A DNA stretch of 64,000 nucleotides from Spiroplasma turonicum. GTDB taxonomy: Bacteria; Bacillota_I; Bacilli_A; Mycoplasmatales; Mycoplasmataceae. How positions within the stretch are numbered: the first letter of the stretch is position 1; each line of letters starts with the position of its first letter. A model generated the notes under the pieces. It searched no databases and was not told the origin of the DNA. It saw only the letters and a program-made list of their open reading frames with translations. The stretch lies in contig NZ_CP012328.1 in the NCBI RefSeq assembly GCF_001262715.1, positions 744,001 to 808,000 on the forward strand, read 5' to 3'. The position numbers and the translations under genes were made by a program. This document shows, in pieces, positions 42,563-54,136 of the stretch.

Positions 42563-44467
42563 TTACAACCTTAAATTTTTTAAAATAAAAGAATTTAAAA
42601 GTACTAAAAATGAAGATAAAAACATTAATGCCATACCAATCATTGGAGTTAAAACTGAAAATATTGCTAAAGGTATTACAATGCTATTATAGATGAAGGC
42701 CCAAAATAAATTTGTAATAATAATTTTTTTAGTAAACTTAGCTAATTTAAATGATTCATAAATCAATCAAATATTTGGATTTAATAAACTTACATCTGAT
42801 TCTAAGTTTAAAAAAGAGCTATTAGTAATTATAGATATAGATAAATCTGCCTTTTGAATTGCTAATATATCATTCATACCATCACCAACATATAAAACTT
42901 TTTTATTCTGTTTTTGAATATTATTTATAACATCTAATTTTTCTTCAATTGTTTTCTCGTAATAAACTTTATCTACTTTTAATTCCAATCCTAATTTTTC
43001 TGAAACTTTTTTATTATCACCAGTAATTATAAAAACTTCAAGACCAAGGCTTTTAAACTTTTGAATTGATTCTTCAACATTTTCTCTTAACTTATCTTTA
43101 AACTCGATTAAACAAACTATTACATCATTTTCAATTAAAAATGTTGTTGTATTTTCTAATTTATTTATATCAAAATTAATTACTTTATCAAAAGATTCAC
43201 TATATTTAGAAATTGGCAAAAGTTTATAGTTTTTATTATTTAATATAAATTCAAACCTATTAACTTTTTTAAAGTTATTTTCCTTATTAAATATTAAATT
43301 TTTATCTCTTATATAATTAAGTATTCCATCAGCTAAAGGATGAGTTAAATTAGATTCAATTATTCACAATATTTCAAGAAATGACTCATCTCCAATAAAA
43401 TTAACTACTTTAACTTCACCTTTTGTTAAGGTACCTGTTTTATCAAAAGCTATTACATTAATTTTAATTAATTTTTCAAATGCGTCAGGCTTATTAAATA
43501 TAATATTTTTCTTAGCAGCTTTCAAAGAGCCTATCATAATAGCTAATGGTATTGCAATACCTAATGAACATGGACAAGCAGTTACTAATATTGTAATTGC
43601 AATTTTTATTGCAATATAAATATTTCCATAATTTAAAACAAGATATGATAAAACAAACCCACATATTGCTAAAAGTATTATTAATGGTGTGAATCATATA
43701 ATAATTTTATCAATTATAGTTTGTAATTTAGTTTTTTCTGATTGAACTAGTGCAACTTTATTAATTATCTTAGTTAAGAACGAGTTTTTAATAGTTGTAG
43801 TTGATTTCATTATTAAATCAATATCTTTATTTATCATACCTGCAAATAAAGTATCATGCTTAAAAAATGTTTTATTATTATTTTCACCATCAATTATTTG
43901 GGTATTTATTTTTCTATTTTCACTTACTAAAAAACCATCAATTGGAATGACTTGATCTTTTAATACCTTAACTAATTCATTTTCTTTAACTAAACTTAGT
44001 TTTTTTAATTTTTCTGTATTATTTACAACTGTAATTACTTCATTCGGAATTAAAGAAATTAAACTTTTTAAATCTTTTGAAACTAATTTTCTAAGTTTAT
44101 TGTTAATTATATCACCCGTTTTTACAAATAAAACTACAAAAATGTTTACCTCAATTAGTTCTGGAAAGTTATTTATCGCCAATTGATAAGATGAATAAAT
44201 AAATGCAGTTTGAGTTGATATAAATATTAATAGATTCATACCTATTTTTCTTCAAACAAATAATTCATAGTAGGTTTTTTTAATAAAATTAAAACCATAT
44301 ATATATGTAGAAAATATTGCAATTGAGAATAAAAAATATTTATTATAAAAAATAGTTGAAAATATGTTTTTAGTATAATAATGACTAACTATCATTGCAC
44401 ATATTATTAACAAACCAAATAATCATAGAATTATTAAGGTTATTATATTAACATTATTATTCTTCAA
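42563..44467 (-). CDS. copA: Copper-exporting P1B-type ATPase
   Basis: Uses ATP to pump Cu(I) out of the cell. About 634 aa, without an N-terminal metal-binding domain, which is instead supplied by the preceding separate gene. Motifs: TACPCSLGIAIPLAIM (CPC metal site), D342 in AFDKTGTLTKGE (phosphorylation), THPLAD (HP site), ITGDNKK and VGDGMNDI; the last spans have NLFWAFIYN and MALMFLSS, the Cu-type residues. The start is uncertain: a TTG at 44467 overlapping the chaperone's stop by 11 bases is the only in-frame candidate at the gene junction. Confidence 0.92.
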
Positions 44468-44672
44468 TCATTTCACAATCAAAACCTTGTTTTTTTAGGT
44501 GTTTTATAATAGTTTCTAAAGAGATATTTGCTTCATTATACTCAAAATGTACTTCTTTTAAAGGTATTAAAACTTTAACATTAATTATATTTATTTTTTT
44601 AAGTGATTTTTCAACTGATAATGCACAATTTGGACAGTCAAGATTGTTTATTAATAATTTAATTTCTTTCAT
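44457..44672 (-). CDS. copZ: Heavy-metal-associated (HMA) copper chaperone, CopZ-like
   Basis: 71 aa, a single ferredoxin-like HMA domain with the metal-binding motif NLDCPNCALSVEKSL (C16 and C19). It delivers Cu(I) to the ATPase encoded immediately downstream, whose start overlaps this gene's end. The overlap suggests that an original multidomain CopA has been split into two coupled genes. Confidence 0.9.
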   Translation of the reverse strand: MKEIKLLINNLDCPNCALSVEKSLKKINIINVKVLIPLKEVHFEYNEANISLETIIKHLKKQGFDCEMIEE

Positions 44673-44714
44673 ATTTTCACCTTATTTAATAATTATAAAC
44701 CTAATTTAACTAAA

Positions 44715-44742
44715 AAAATAAAAAAATGAGTATAACTCATTT
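44715..44742 (-). terminator. Rho-independent terminator
   Basis: AAATGAGTTATACTCATTT stem followed by TTTTATTTTTTT on the minus strand, 7 bases after the small membrane-protein gene. Confidence 0.85.
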
Positions 44743-44748
44743 TAAGTA

Positions 44749-45060
44749 TTAATCAATTACGTTAGCATTATTTACTTCTTGGTTTTGATTAATAGATGTT
44801 GTTCCTAATGAAGTATAACTATTTTCATTATTGCATAATAATAATATACCTGCAATTAAACCTAAAATAGGCATAAAGATTATAGCACAAACTCCTAAAC
44901 CTGTTGCTGGAGTGTAACTTGTGATTCTTTTTTTAGCATTTAATGTCATAGGAATAGTTCATGCTAACGAAATTGGTATTATACAAAATGATATTGTTGC
45001 AAGTATCATTAATATGTATGCCCCTTGTGCTAAGCCACTTTCTTTTTGATTGTTGTTCAT
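44749..45060 (-). CDS. Small membrane protein, 103 aa
   Basis: ATG at 45060 with a perfect AAGGAG ribosome site, UGA Trp near residue 34. Two hydrophobic spans (ILMILATISFCIIPISLAW and GLGVCAIIFMPILGLIAGIL) joined by a basic loop (NAKKRITSYTP), then a polar Asn/Ser-rich tail. Resembles a DUF4190/SPW-like two-helix protein but I do not recognise the family. Single-gene unit with its own terminator. Confidence 0.8.
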
Positions 45061-45599
45061 ATATTTTTTCTCCTTATAAGTGTTACTTCTAATAAAAATA
45101 TTATACATAAAAAAATTTAAAATTACTTTAAAAAAATATTTTAGAAATCATGGTTACATTATTATCTTTTATATATAAACTATTGTGTATCAATTATAAA
45201 TATAAATTTTAAGATAAATTTATTTTAAAATTTCAACTTTTATTTTGATATAATTTTCCATAAAAAACTGACTTGTATTAGTTTACTTTATTTTTTTAAT
45301 TTTATTTATTAAGTTAAAAAGACTTTATTTTATTTATAATATTTTTATTCTTATATAAGAATATAATTAAACCTTTTCTAATGCCATAGTTTTTTTTCTC
45401 CCTAAAAACTGCATCATTTATTAAACTATCATCTTTAACTATTATTTAATTCAGCAAGTTCATTTAATAACTTTATATTATTTAATCATATTTATAATAC
45501 AATCTAAACCAATTGATTACTACATTAAAAAAATATATTAATTACTTATTATAAAAAAACTTTTAGCAAAATGATTCGCTAAAATTACTATAAATTTAA
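45061..45599. other. Intergenic, no gene seen
   Basis: AT-rich, no frame with a ribosome site. It probably holds the promoter of the small membrane-protein gene at its left end. Confidence 0.45.
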
Positions 45600-46100
45600 T
45601 GTATGTTTTATTGTATTAATAATTACTGTAAAAAAATTATATTTATTGGATTCATAATGTAGTTCATATTTATTATTTGACTAAATATAATAACTAAAAT
45701 ATTTATACTCATAAGATCAATTATGTGAATCATTTATTAAAACTAGCTTTAATTTTTTATCAATATATTTAAATGATGAATTATTTTTTAAATATTCTGT
45801 ATAACTATTTGTTGAATTGCTTCCTACAAGTGTTACTACTAATGAAAGTTCCTATTAATTTGTTTCTAAATCAACATAATTATCTACACATAATATTGTA
45901 AAATCATTAACATATTTAACATCTGCTGGTTTATTTGAATTATTATATTTAACTTCACTAACATCAATATTAGGTATAATTTTTTTTTTTTTTGTTAGAA
46001 TAATATCATCTTTATAAAAAAATAAATAACTAACTCCTATAGTAGGTAATACAATAATAATTTGACCCATAATCATTACATATACATGTAATTTATTCAT
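45600..46100 (-). pseudogene. Broken secreted/anchored protein gene
   Basis: The 5' part (45855-46100, 81 aa) starts MNKLHVYVMIMGQIIIVLPT and ends ...NYVDLETN with TAA. Just beyond, in another frame, ELSLVVTLVGSNSTNSYTEY and FKYIDKKLKLVLINDSHNW continue the same kind of sequence down to about 45600 before further stops. I read this as one former gene with an N-terminal span and an extracellular domain, disabled by frameshifts. No family recognised. Confidence 0.6.
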
Positions 46101-46866
46101 TTTATAAATTTTCTTTCTTTTCTTTATTACTTTACATTTAAAAAGAAATCTGAATTTATATTTTTATTTATAACTTATATTAAATTAAATAGAAGTAAAG
46201 TATTTTATTAATAAACAAAGGTTTTTAAGGATTAAAATTATTTTAATTGTGCTAATAACAAGTAATTATAATCAAATAAAATTCAACTATATTTAATGTA
46301 ATTTTTAATTTATTAAGATAAATATTATTTTATTAGTTAAGTAAAAATATAATTAAAATAATTTAGTTTTTGTATTGTGAAAGTTTAATTACTATATTTA
46401 TTTTGCAGTTAGATTTGATTTTTTAATTTTAATTATAAAAAAATGTTAAAAGTATCTTTTGAGTTAAACAATAAATGTTACTTAATCATTAAATGGTTAG
46501 GAAATAAAATCTTGATTGAACTATATTTATTTTATATTATATAAAACAATGAGAATAAAATATTATGAATAAGTAAATATTTATATTAGCTATATTAGTT
46601 TTTTGTTATAGTTTTCATTTTTATATATTAATTATTGATATTTATTATTTTAGCAAATAACCAAAAAAATTCTATATGCTTCTTATAAGAAGGATTAATT
46701 TTTTTTCAAATTTCAAATAAATATATATTTTAAAACTATTATTTCTTTCTTTTTTATTATATATAAACTTTATTCTTTATTTATTAACTAAAAAATAATC
46801 TAAAATAAATAAATGAAGTTTAGTCACCAATACTCTATTGATTATATATACATTAATAAGATAAAT
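46101..46866. other. Intergenic, no gene seen
   Basis: Very AT-rich; a short stretch near 46680-46700 (CTTCTTATAAGAAG) is a palindrome but lacks context. No gene supported. Confidence 0.4.
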
Positions 46867-47133
46867 TTAAATTTCAAAATTAATATTGTTCTTTTTTAAA
46901 ACCTTAATTAATTTTTGAAATTCTTGATCATATTTTTGAAGTTCTTGATCATATTTTTGAAATTCTTGATCAAACTTTTCTTGCCATTTTTTAATTAATG
47001 CTTCGATTTGTTTTTCACAGTTTTTATTCATTATTAGATACAACTTATAAACAAAATGATGTGATTGTTTAATTTTTTCCTTTATATTTTTATTATAAAT
47101 GATTCTTTCTTCATTACAAAATTTTTTCAACAT
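46867..47133 (-). CDS. Coiled-coil module protein, second locus, 88 aa
   Basis: Paralogue of the C-terminal half of the 28271-28717 product: CEKQIEALIKKWQEKFDQE, then the short unit FQKYDQELQKYDQEFQK (an 8-residue repeat instead of 18), ending KVLKKNNINFEI. The N-terminal 34 residues differ from the other locus. Start ATG 47133 lies inside the end of the 47114-47251 gene, reproducing the overlapping two-gene layout. Function unknown. Confidence 0.75.
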   Translation of the reverse strand: MLKKFCNEERIIYNKNIKEKIKQSHHFVYKLYLIMNKNCEKQIEALIKKWQEKFDQEFQKYDQELQKYDQEFQKLIKVLKKNNINFEI

Positions 47134-47251
47134 TTATTGCTTCAAAAATTTCTTCAGAAGTATTTGTTTCTTTATTAAATTGAAAATTAATCTCATTGTT
47201 AATATCATCTTTAAATAAATCAAATATTACTATTTTATTTAATTTAGTCAT
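47114..47251 (-). CDS. Small module protein, second locus, 45 aa
   Basis: ATG at 47251 behind GGGGTGAA, stop at 47114. MTKLNKIVIFDLFKDDINNE..., ending EEIFEAINVEKIL, acidic. It overlaps the coiled-coil gene by 20 bases, as the 71-residue gene does at 28701-28717, and has a similar helical C-terminus, but is otherwise not alignable by eye. Confidence 0.6.
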   Translation of the reverse strand: MTKLNKIVIFDLFKDDINNEINFQFNKETNTSEEIFEAINVEKIL

Positions 47252-47454
47252 TTTTCACCCCAAATATATCTTTTAATACATTATTTATTTATCTTAATTT
47301 TGCTTCTTTAGGAGATATTTTACTTGCTTCAATTAAATCAATTATTACCAGAAAATCATTTTTTTGATAAGTACTATAAGACTTTCATCAATCTCAACAT
47401 ATTTAATTCTTTATTTATTTTTACATCTATGCGCCTAAATTCTATAACAATTAA

Positions 47455-47533
47455 AAAACTAGCATAAGCTAGTATTTATCTTTAATGAAAATAAAAAAAT
47501 AGAGTACTAGTAGTTCCACTAATGCTCTATTTG
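47455..47533 (-). terminator. Paired terminator hairpins of the module (third pair)
   Basis: GAGCATTAGTGG-A-ACTACTAGTACTC stem plus T tail, then CTAGCTTATGCTAG followed by TTTTTT. The bases downstream (TTGTTATAGAATTTAGGCGCAT) match those in front of the secreted-protein gene at 28144, so the duplication extends beyond the hairpins. Confidence 0.72.
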
Positions 47534-47555
47534 CTACTTATATAATAACATATTT

Positions 47556-47750
47556 TTACATATCAAAATCAATATTGTTCTTTTTTAAAACATTAACTAA
47601 TTTTTGCATTTCTTGATCACGTTTTTGCATTTCTCTTTCATTATTTTCCTTGAGTTCCTTAAATTTAGCATCACTCTTTTTTAACTCTTTATTTAATTTA
47701 TCTTGTCATTCTTTATTTAATGCTTCAATTTGTTTTTCACAGTTAGTCAT
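47556..47750 (-). CDS. Coiled-coil module protein, third locus, 64 aa (truncated form)
   Basis: MTNCEKQIEALNKEWQDKL, then one copy of ENNEREMQKRDQEMQKL and the ending LKKNNIDFDM; it corresponds to the C-terminal half of the 28271-28717 product. The ATG at 47750 has AAAGGAG ten bases upstream, a site that lies inside the coding region of the full-length gene. The former N-terminal half upstream (47751-47955) is broken. Confidence 0.65.
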
Positions 47751-48125
47751 TTTAATTTTTTACTCCTTTAAAGCTTTATTTATAGACTCATTATATAGTT
47801 TTTTTCATTAAATTTAAGTTCTTCTACATTAATTTCTTAAAAAATTCAATTGGTTTATTACTTTGGTTTGATAAGACTATTATAAGATTTTTTTAATCAG
47901 TTGATAATTCTAAAAATATTTTTAATTTATTTGATTCCATCATTAATATCATCCAATTCAGCAAGAACTTCATATATTAATTTAGACACTCATTTACTAC
48001 TTCTTTTGATAAAGTATTATTTTTTGAACATTCAAAAAAAATAACTTCTGTCTTCTTCATTACCTAAATTGACTGTTTTTCACCTATTTTTAAATAAATA
48101 GTTATTTTAAAACTATTTTTTGTTT
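47751..48125 (-). pseudogene. Remnants of the N-terminal half of the coiled-coil gene and of the small acidic gene
   Basis: 47751-47955 keeps MMESNKLKIFLELSTD and IIVLSNQSNKPIEFF in broken frames; 47940-48125 keeps NTLSKEVVNE and AELDDINDGIK. Both match 28475-28916, so the whole two-gene module was once present here. Confidence 0.75.
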
Positions 48126-48169
48126 GTGAGTTTTTCAAAGTAAAAAAATAATAAAATTTTGTATTAGAA

Positions 48170-48268
48170 TTTAACAAAAATAAAAAAATATAGTACTAGT
48201 AACACTAGTACTATATTTACCAAATTAAACAAAACATAAAAAAATAGGGTTTAACCCTATTTTTAGCT
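48170..48268 (-). terminator. Module hairpins, same segment as at 4328-4412
   Basis: ATAGTACTAGTGTTACTAGTACTAT with T tail (48190-48225) and AATAGGGTTAAACCCTATTTTTTT (48238-48268) on the minus strand. The flank GTATATTATATT...GACCAGATAT continues the match to 4440-4490. Confidence 0.65.
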
Positions 48269-48536
48269 TTTGCAAAAAGCTTACCCATAATTCATTATAG
48301 TATATTATATTTATACAAATGAATTATTTAGACCAGATATCGCAATCAGTCAATATTATAGAACCAAGATTTAACTTGCATATTTATATTATCAAAATAC
48401 ATTTAAATTTTCAATAATATTTTATTTAATTTTACTTAATTTTATCTAATAATTATTTACTTAAGTTATAATATTTTTTTCCTTTTTTAAAAATAATTTT
48501 GTTCATAAATAATCCAGTTGTTGTTTTGCTTTTTTG

Positions 48537-48662
48537 TTAATTTTTATATTCAACTCATTCATTTAAAAAATGCAAAATATAACTCGTATTCCCCATCCTA
48601 GAAGATAATAATTCCATATATCCTGCTATTAATCTAACTAAATCATTATTATTTATATCCAT
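48537..48662 (-). pseudogene. Short coding fragment, 41 codons
   Basis: MDINNNDLVRLIAGYMELLS, then GNTSYILHFLNEWVEYKN and TAA. The frame continues upstream of the ATG without a ribosome site (KAIAELYLNFDTIIN lies in the same region), so it looks like the tail of a decayed gene. Unrecognised. Confidence 0.4.
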
Positions 48663-48833
48663 TATACTTTGAATAAATATTCATCACTTTCATATTTTGT
48701 TTATATAAATATAAATAAAATATTAATTTATAATAGTATCAAAATTTAAGTATAGTTCAGCAATTGCTTTCATTTGTTCACCTTAATTTTTAGCAATTTT
48801 CATCGTCAATGTTAATAATTTTTTGTATATTAC

Positions 48834-49121
48834 TTATACTTTTTTTACATTTTCAATTTCATTATTGTAGGTTTTATTAATTGTTTTTCAATCAGTTTCA
48901 TTATTTGCAAATACATCTAGATCTTCAAATTCACATTCTAATATTTTCACTGACTTGCTAGATTTAGAGTTTTGTTCAGGATTAGTTTTTTCTACTTCAC
49001 CACCATTTGGCATTGAATTACACCCACTCATTGCGTTATTATTAAAATCACAACTTATTAAACTTGCAGTTGAACTGACCATTAAACCAAATGAGATTAA
49101 TATGTATGATAATTTTTTCAT
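48834..49121 (-). CDS. Short lipoprotein, 95 aa (possibly frameshifted)
   Basis: MKKLSYILISFGLMVSSTAS with lipobox LISC. I prefer the ATG at 49121 over 49127 because GAAGGA lies seven bases in front. The mature part is polar and acidic (VKILECEFEDLDVFANNETD). The frame ends after NVKKV at 48834; dropping one A from the preceding A run would add SISNIQKIINIDDENC, suggesting a recent truncation. Function unknown. Confidence 0.7.
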
Positions 49122-49330
49122 ATTCATTCCTTCAATAGTATTTCATAATAGTTTTTAAGTTTATTTTCTTTAGTTAAAAAAATCTTTTTAAAACTTTGTG
49201 AGTTTAAAATATTGTAAAGGTAATAAATTATTATATTTTTTATAGATAAATAAAGAGTTAATTTTTAAATCCTGTATTATTGAAATAATTAATAATTATT
49301 GGTGCGAATTTTATTATGTAAATATTATAA

Positions 49331-50371
49331 TTAAACTATTTTTACACAATTAAATAATTGTAAAAATAAATCAAAATCATCAATTATTTTATTTACTAAT
49401 TTATTAATAAAAGTATTCATATTTATAACATCTATTGTATTAAATGAACAAATATCTTCTTTATAATCAAAATCGCTTACAAGAAATCAATCAGCATATA
49501 TTTCGTCATTTATCCCAATTGAATATAAATTTTTCAATTCTATATTAGCAAGATAATCAATTAACTTTGGTGATAAAACTCTAGCAGCTCTAATATCATT
49601 ATTTTTAAGATTAATATAATACTTTTCATTAAACTTTATGGATTCAGATTGAAAAAGATCTTTTTCCGGATCTTTTCCTTGAACTATTTTAATATTATTA
49701 AAAGTTTTATCAAACTTTTTATTATCATAAAATATCAAAGCTCTAGACACATAAGTTTCTTCTTTTCTATTGTTTTTACCTCTAAATGTTATATATCTTT
49801 TAGGAGTTAATATATAAAAATAGATTTTTTTACCTTTATAAGTAATATTGAATGAGTTTTGCATGTATTTGTTTAATCGATTGCAATCATCAGTTAAATA
49901 TCCATAATGGTTATCATATATATCAACCATATCTGGCAAATATTTAACAATATTAACTTTAAAATTATCATTTCTATCATTATTAATATATTTATAATAA
50001 TATTCTTCATAGATTTTTTGAATTACGTTATTATTATATAAATATTTTGTTACATTTTGATCTATATAAGTATTTTTTAATAAATACTTATATCTTCTAT
50101 AACCAATAAATCCAATAAATCCCATTATTATTAATATGAAAATAATAAAATATATAATATAAGTTATTACACTTATACCTGTTAAATTTAAACCTAACTT
50201 TGTAAACAAAAATAGAAAAATAATACTTAATGATAAGCCAATAATAATAAATCAACAAAACATTTCTTTTAACTTTTTATACTTTTGAATTATGTTTATT
50301 AACTTCTTTAATTCTGGGTTTAAATCAATTAAAGACTTTATTTTATTATTTAAAAAGGTTAAATTATCCAT
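49331..50371 (-). CDS. Two-span membrane protein, DUF3137-like, 346 aa
   Basis: An N-terminal helical segment (residues 1-45) is followed by two close spans (about 48-66 and 72-97, FIIIGLSLSIIFLFLF and SVITYIIYFIIFILIIMGFI) and a 250-residue cytoplasmic domain with Tyr-rich strands (YKYLLKNTYIDQNVTKYLY, KGKKIYFYILTPKRYITFRG). This layout resembles DUF3137 proteins common in Mollicutes, whose function is unknown. The frame runs through UGA codons; the ATG at 50371 has only a weak ribosome site. Confidence 0.7.
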
Positions 50372-50502
50372 TTATTAATTTCTTTCTATTAATTGTGTAA
50401 TTTGATTATTAATATTTAATAATAAATAATTTTATTGTTTTGAAAATATTTTTAAACTAAAAGATAACTTTTAAATTCTTTATTTTTATTACTTAAACTT
50501 AA

Positions 50503-52257
50503 TTATACTTCTAAATTAATTAATTCGTTATATTTTAAAAACATTTGACTTAAGTATTCAAAAATAGATAATAAGTATTTAATTTTAATTAAATAAGCAT
50601 AAAATAACTTATATATTTGATTTTCATCTAATTCATTTATATCAAAATCATTATTTTCAAGCATAATTAATTCTTCAAAGGTGCAGTTATCAATTAAAAG
50701 TGAAGGTTGATAAAATTTTATACTTTTTATTTTTTCATAAATTTTTAAATCATTGAATAAATTATTATACTCTTGATAAATTTCTGAGAATGAATTAATA
50801 TCAAGTTCTTTATAATATAACAACTTATTTATTATGTGTTTATAATCTTTTTTAATTTTAGAGTTTATTTCTGATAAATTTGCACATACGTAAATTGATT
50901 CATTTAATGTATTTTTTAACATTCATATAAAATTATTATAAATAATGTTGTTGTTAAAATCATTTATGTTAATGTCACCTACAATAATATGATACTTCAT
51001 AATATGTTTTAATCATATATTTGATTTTAGTGTTATTAAGAATTCAAATAAGTCATATTTTAATGTATTGTCTTTATTTTTATATATATTTGAATTATCA
51101 GTTTCATCTAGAAATTTATAGATTTCATTATTTTTATCATTAAAATTTAATGTATAAGTATTTATAACCGATCTTAAAAAATAATCGCAATAATTTCTAA
51201 TTTCAGAATTATAATTATCCAAATTATAATTATTTCAATTTTTTTCTAAATATTTTGTTTGATAATTATCAATTAAATAAACAAAATCAAAGTAATCTTT
51301 ATTTATTTTATTTACATAAGGTTTAAGTTCTATTGATAAATAAAATATTAATCTATCAACTTCTTCTTTTTCTCAAGGGTCTCTACGAAACATCTTAAAA
51401 ACTGAGTACTTTAAATTTTCTTTAATTATATTTATAACATTATTATCGTTTTTAAATTCTTCAATTTCATAACCACAAAATAATCATATATCTTGAATAT
51501 ATAAATTAACTACAGAATATTTAAAGTTATTAGTGGGATATTTTGTAATTACATGAATAAAAATATTTGCAAATAAAAGTACATATACTGATGTAAGTGA
51601 CTCATAAGTTAATTCATTAACTATATCATTATTTTCTTCAAATTGTTTATTAAAATAATAAACAGCTTCATCAAAATTTAATCTTTCTTTGAAAAAGCTT
51701 AAAAAATAATTATAAACAGTATATTTTTTTAAATTTTCAGGTTCTATATGCATATAGTTATAAAATAGATTTTTAAATAAATAATCATTAAAGTTATACT
51801 CATAATCATGAAGTTTATTATATTCACAAATTTTATTATATGATTTTTTAAATGAGAAATTAACTACTTTAAAACAACTATCAATCAAATCGTTTAAACC
51901 ATTTTCATTTGTAATATTTTCTACTTTTAAATTATTATTAATAACATTATTATAGAATCTTAAAAATGAATCACATATTATTGAAACTAAATAAATATAA
52001 TGATTATAATATTCTTTTTTAGTTTTTTTAATTTTATGAGTAGTAAAAAATTTTTTATAAATATCTTGAAACAACTTAAAATCTTCAATGCTACTTATTT
52101 TTTTAAGACTTGAAATAAATTGATCAAATTCTGAGTTTTTAATGAATATACTTAAATAATTCTCTTTAAAATCTAAATAAAAACTATTAAAAATCCTGAT
52201 TAATGCTTTTTTGTATGAAAAATTTAAGTTTTTTGTTTTGAGTAATAACATAAGCAT
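50503..52257 (-). CDS. Large helical protein of unknown function, about 584 aa
   Basis: Three apparent ORFs (52266-51484, 51222-51013, 50922-50503) lie in one frame joined only by UGA Trp codons, giving one protein. It is rich in Phe, Tyr, Asn and Leu and appears all-helical, with no signal peptide or clear membrane span (some segments such as LTSVYVLLFANIFIHVITKY are hydrophobic enough for one). The start is uncertain: ATG at 52257 directly follows TATAAT (52263-52258), so the mRNA may be leaderless or start at a later ATG. No family recognised. Confidence 0.7.
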
Positions 52258-52313
52258 ATTATACAATAATTTTGTATGAATACTTTTTTATAATTATTTA
52301 ATTAAATATTAAA

Positions 52314-52374
52314 AAAAACCTCTTTATAAAGATAGATTTAGAATATAAGCTTATCTATATATTGAGGATTTTAA
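52314..52374 (-). terminator. Rho-independent terminator of the ABC exporter gene
   Basis: On the minus strand CCTCAATATATAGATAAG and CTATCTTTATAAAGAGG pair around a short loop and are followed by eight T. Confidence 0.75.
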
Positions 52375-52379
52375 AAATA

Positions 52380-54113
52380 TTATAAATGTAAATCTTTTTT
52401 AATGAATACAAAATATGATGAAATATAACATGATATTGATATTATAATTAAAAATATTATTTTTGATATGTATTTTGAAACTTCATTTGCATTTGTCATA
52501 TTAAAGTTTGTAAGTGAATTTATTGATAAATATTTTAAAACTTTTAAAGAGTCCACTGTTTGTCCTAAAACAGCGAAAAAGAAAAATATAACACATAAAC
52601 CACCACCAACAGCTAATGATATTGCACTTTTATTAAAAATACTACTACATAAGAATACTATTGAAATTAAAGCAATTAATAATAAGTATAATCCTAAGAA
52701 ATTAATTATTATAATTCCTATATCAACTGAATTTGATTTACTTGATGCTAATATTAATATTATGTTAAATATAAATAAAAGCAATATTGATAAAGTATAT
52801 CCAAGTATTAATGTAAACATTTTTGTTAAAATTATGCTTTTTCTAGATTGATTTGCAATTAATATATTTACCAAAGTACCCTTCTCAACTTCACTAACCA
52901 GAATTGAGTTACCTGAAATTATAATATGCACTAAATATATTAAGAATATAAATGAAGTTGAACTAGTTATACTTCCAGCTACTAAACCTGAAACTGAAGA
53001 GTCAGAATCACTACTAATAAAACTATCAGAATATAATGTAAATCCTAATATGCTTGAACTAAATAGAATAGTCATTAAAGTTGTGACTAATCAATATATG
53101 TAATGTTTTCTCAAAGTAACTGTAAATAAGTTATGTTTTTTTGATTTAGTTTTGATTAAAGTTTTTTCAGCACTTTGATTTATGCTTTTTTCTTTGGTTT
53201 GATCATAGTAACTCATAAAATAATCTTCTAGATCAAATTTTATTTCTTGTATCTTGACAACATTAAACGTTGATAAAACATCAATTAATTTATTGTGATC
53301 GTCATTATTAATTTCAACTTTAAAATCGTTTTTACTATAACTGATGACATTTATATTTTTATTAGATAATTGTTCAATATTAATACTATTTTTAACTTTT
53401 ATTATGTATGAACTTTTATTACTTTGTTGTAATTCATTTATATTAATCAATGAAATTATTTTACCTTGTTTAATAATTGCTACATTATCACATACTTTTT
53501 CAATCTCTGAGAATACATGTGAAGAAAGTATAATTGCTTTACCTTCATTCTTAGATTTATTTACTAAATCTATAAATTTTTGTTGCATCAAAGGGTCTAG
53601 ACCAGTTGTTGGTTCATCTAAAATTATTATATCTGGATTATGCATTCAAGCTGTAATTAAAGCAATTTTTTGTTTATTACCTTTTGATAATTTTTTAATT
53701 TTTATCGAAACATCAACATTTCAATATTGTATTAATTCATTTACATAGTCTCAATTATCTAGTTTTCTTAATCCATAAATTTCTTTAATGAATTGTATTC
53801 CTGTTAAATTTTCTGGAAATGCAATTTCTCCAGGTACATAACCTACTTTTCTATTTACCTTACTAGAATCAGTCCATGAATCATATGAAGTAAATTTATT
53901 TATTTTATCTTCATCAATTAATATATTTGCATTTCCAGATGTTGGTTTAATAAAACCTAATAAAGCTCTAATGCTTGTAGACTTACCAGCACCATTTGGC
54001 CCTAAATAGCCAAATACACTACCATAATTAATTATTAAATCTATATCAAATATACCATAACCATTTTTGTATTTTTTTGTTAATTTCTTTGTTTCTATAA
54101 CATTTTCTTTCAT
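52380..54113 (-). CDS. ABC exporter with ATPase and permease fused in one protein
   Basis: 577 aa in one frame; UGA Trp codons at 53751 and 53091 make it look like three ORFs. ATPase first: Walker A GPNGAGKST at about residue 40, signature LSKGNKQKI, Walker B IIILDEPTTGLDP, H-loop LSSHVF. Residues 225-340 are a linker typical of ABC-2 ATPases, then six spans (residues 345-577: SFIFLIYLVHIIISGNSILV, FLGLYLLLIALISIVFL). This is the ABC-2/NatAB-type layout but with both halves fused ATPase-first, which is uncommon. Substrate unknown; possibly a peptide or drug. Preceded by a GGAGG ribosome site and by the membrane protein at 54137. Confidence 0.88.
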
Positions 54114-54136
54114 TTTTTACCTCCTTGTCAAAAAAA

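Noticed and set aside
52468-52851. Plus-strand 127-residue ORF opposite the ABC exporter
   Set aside because: It is the complement of the membrane spans of the fused exporter and lacks a ribosome site.
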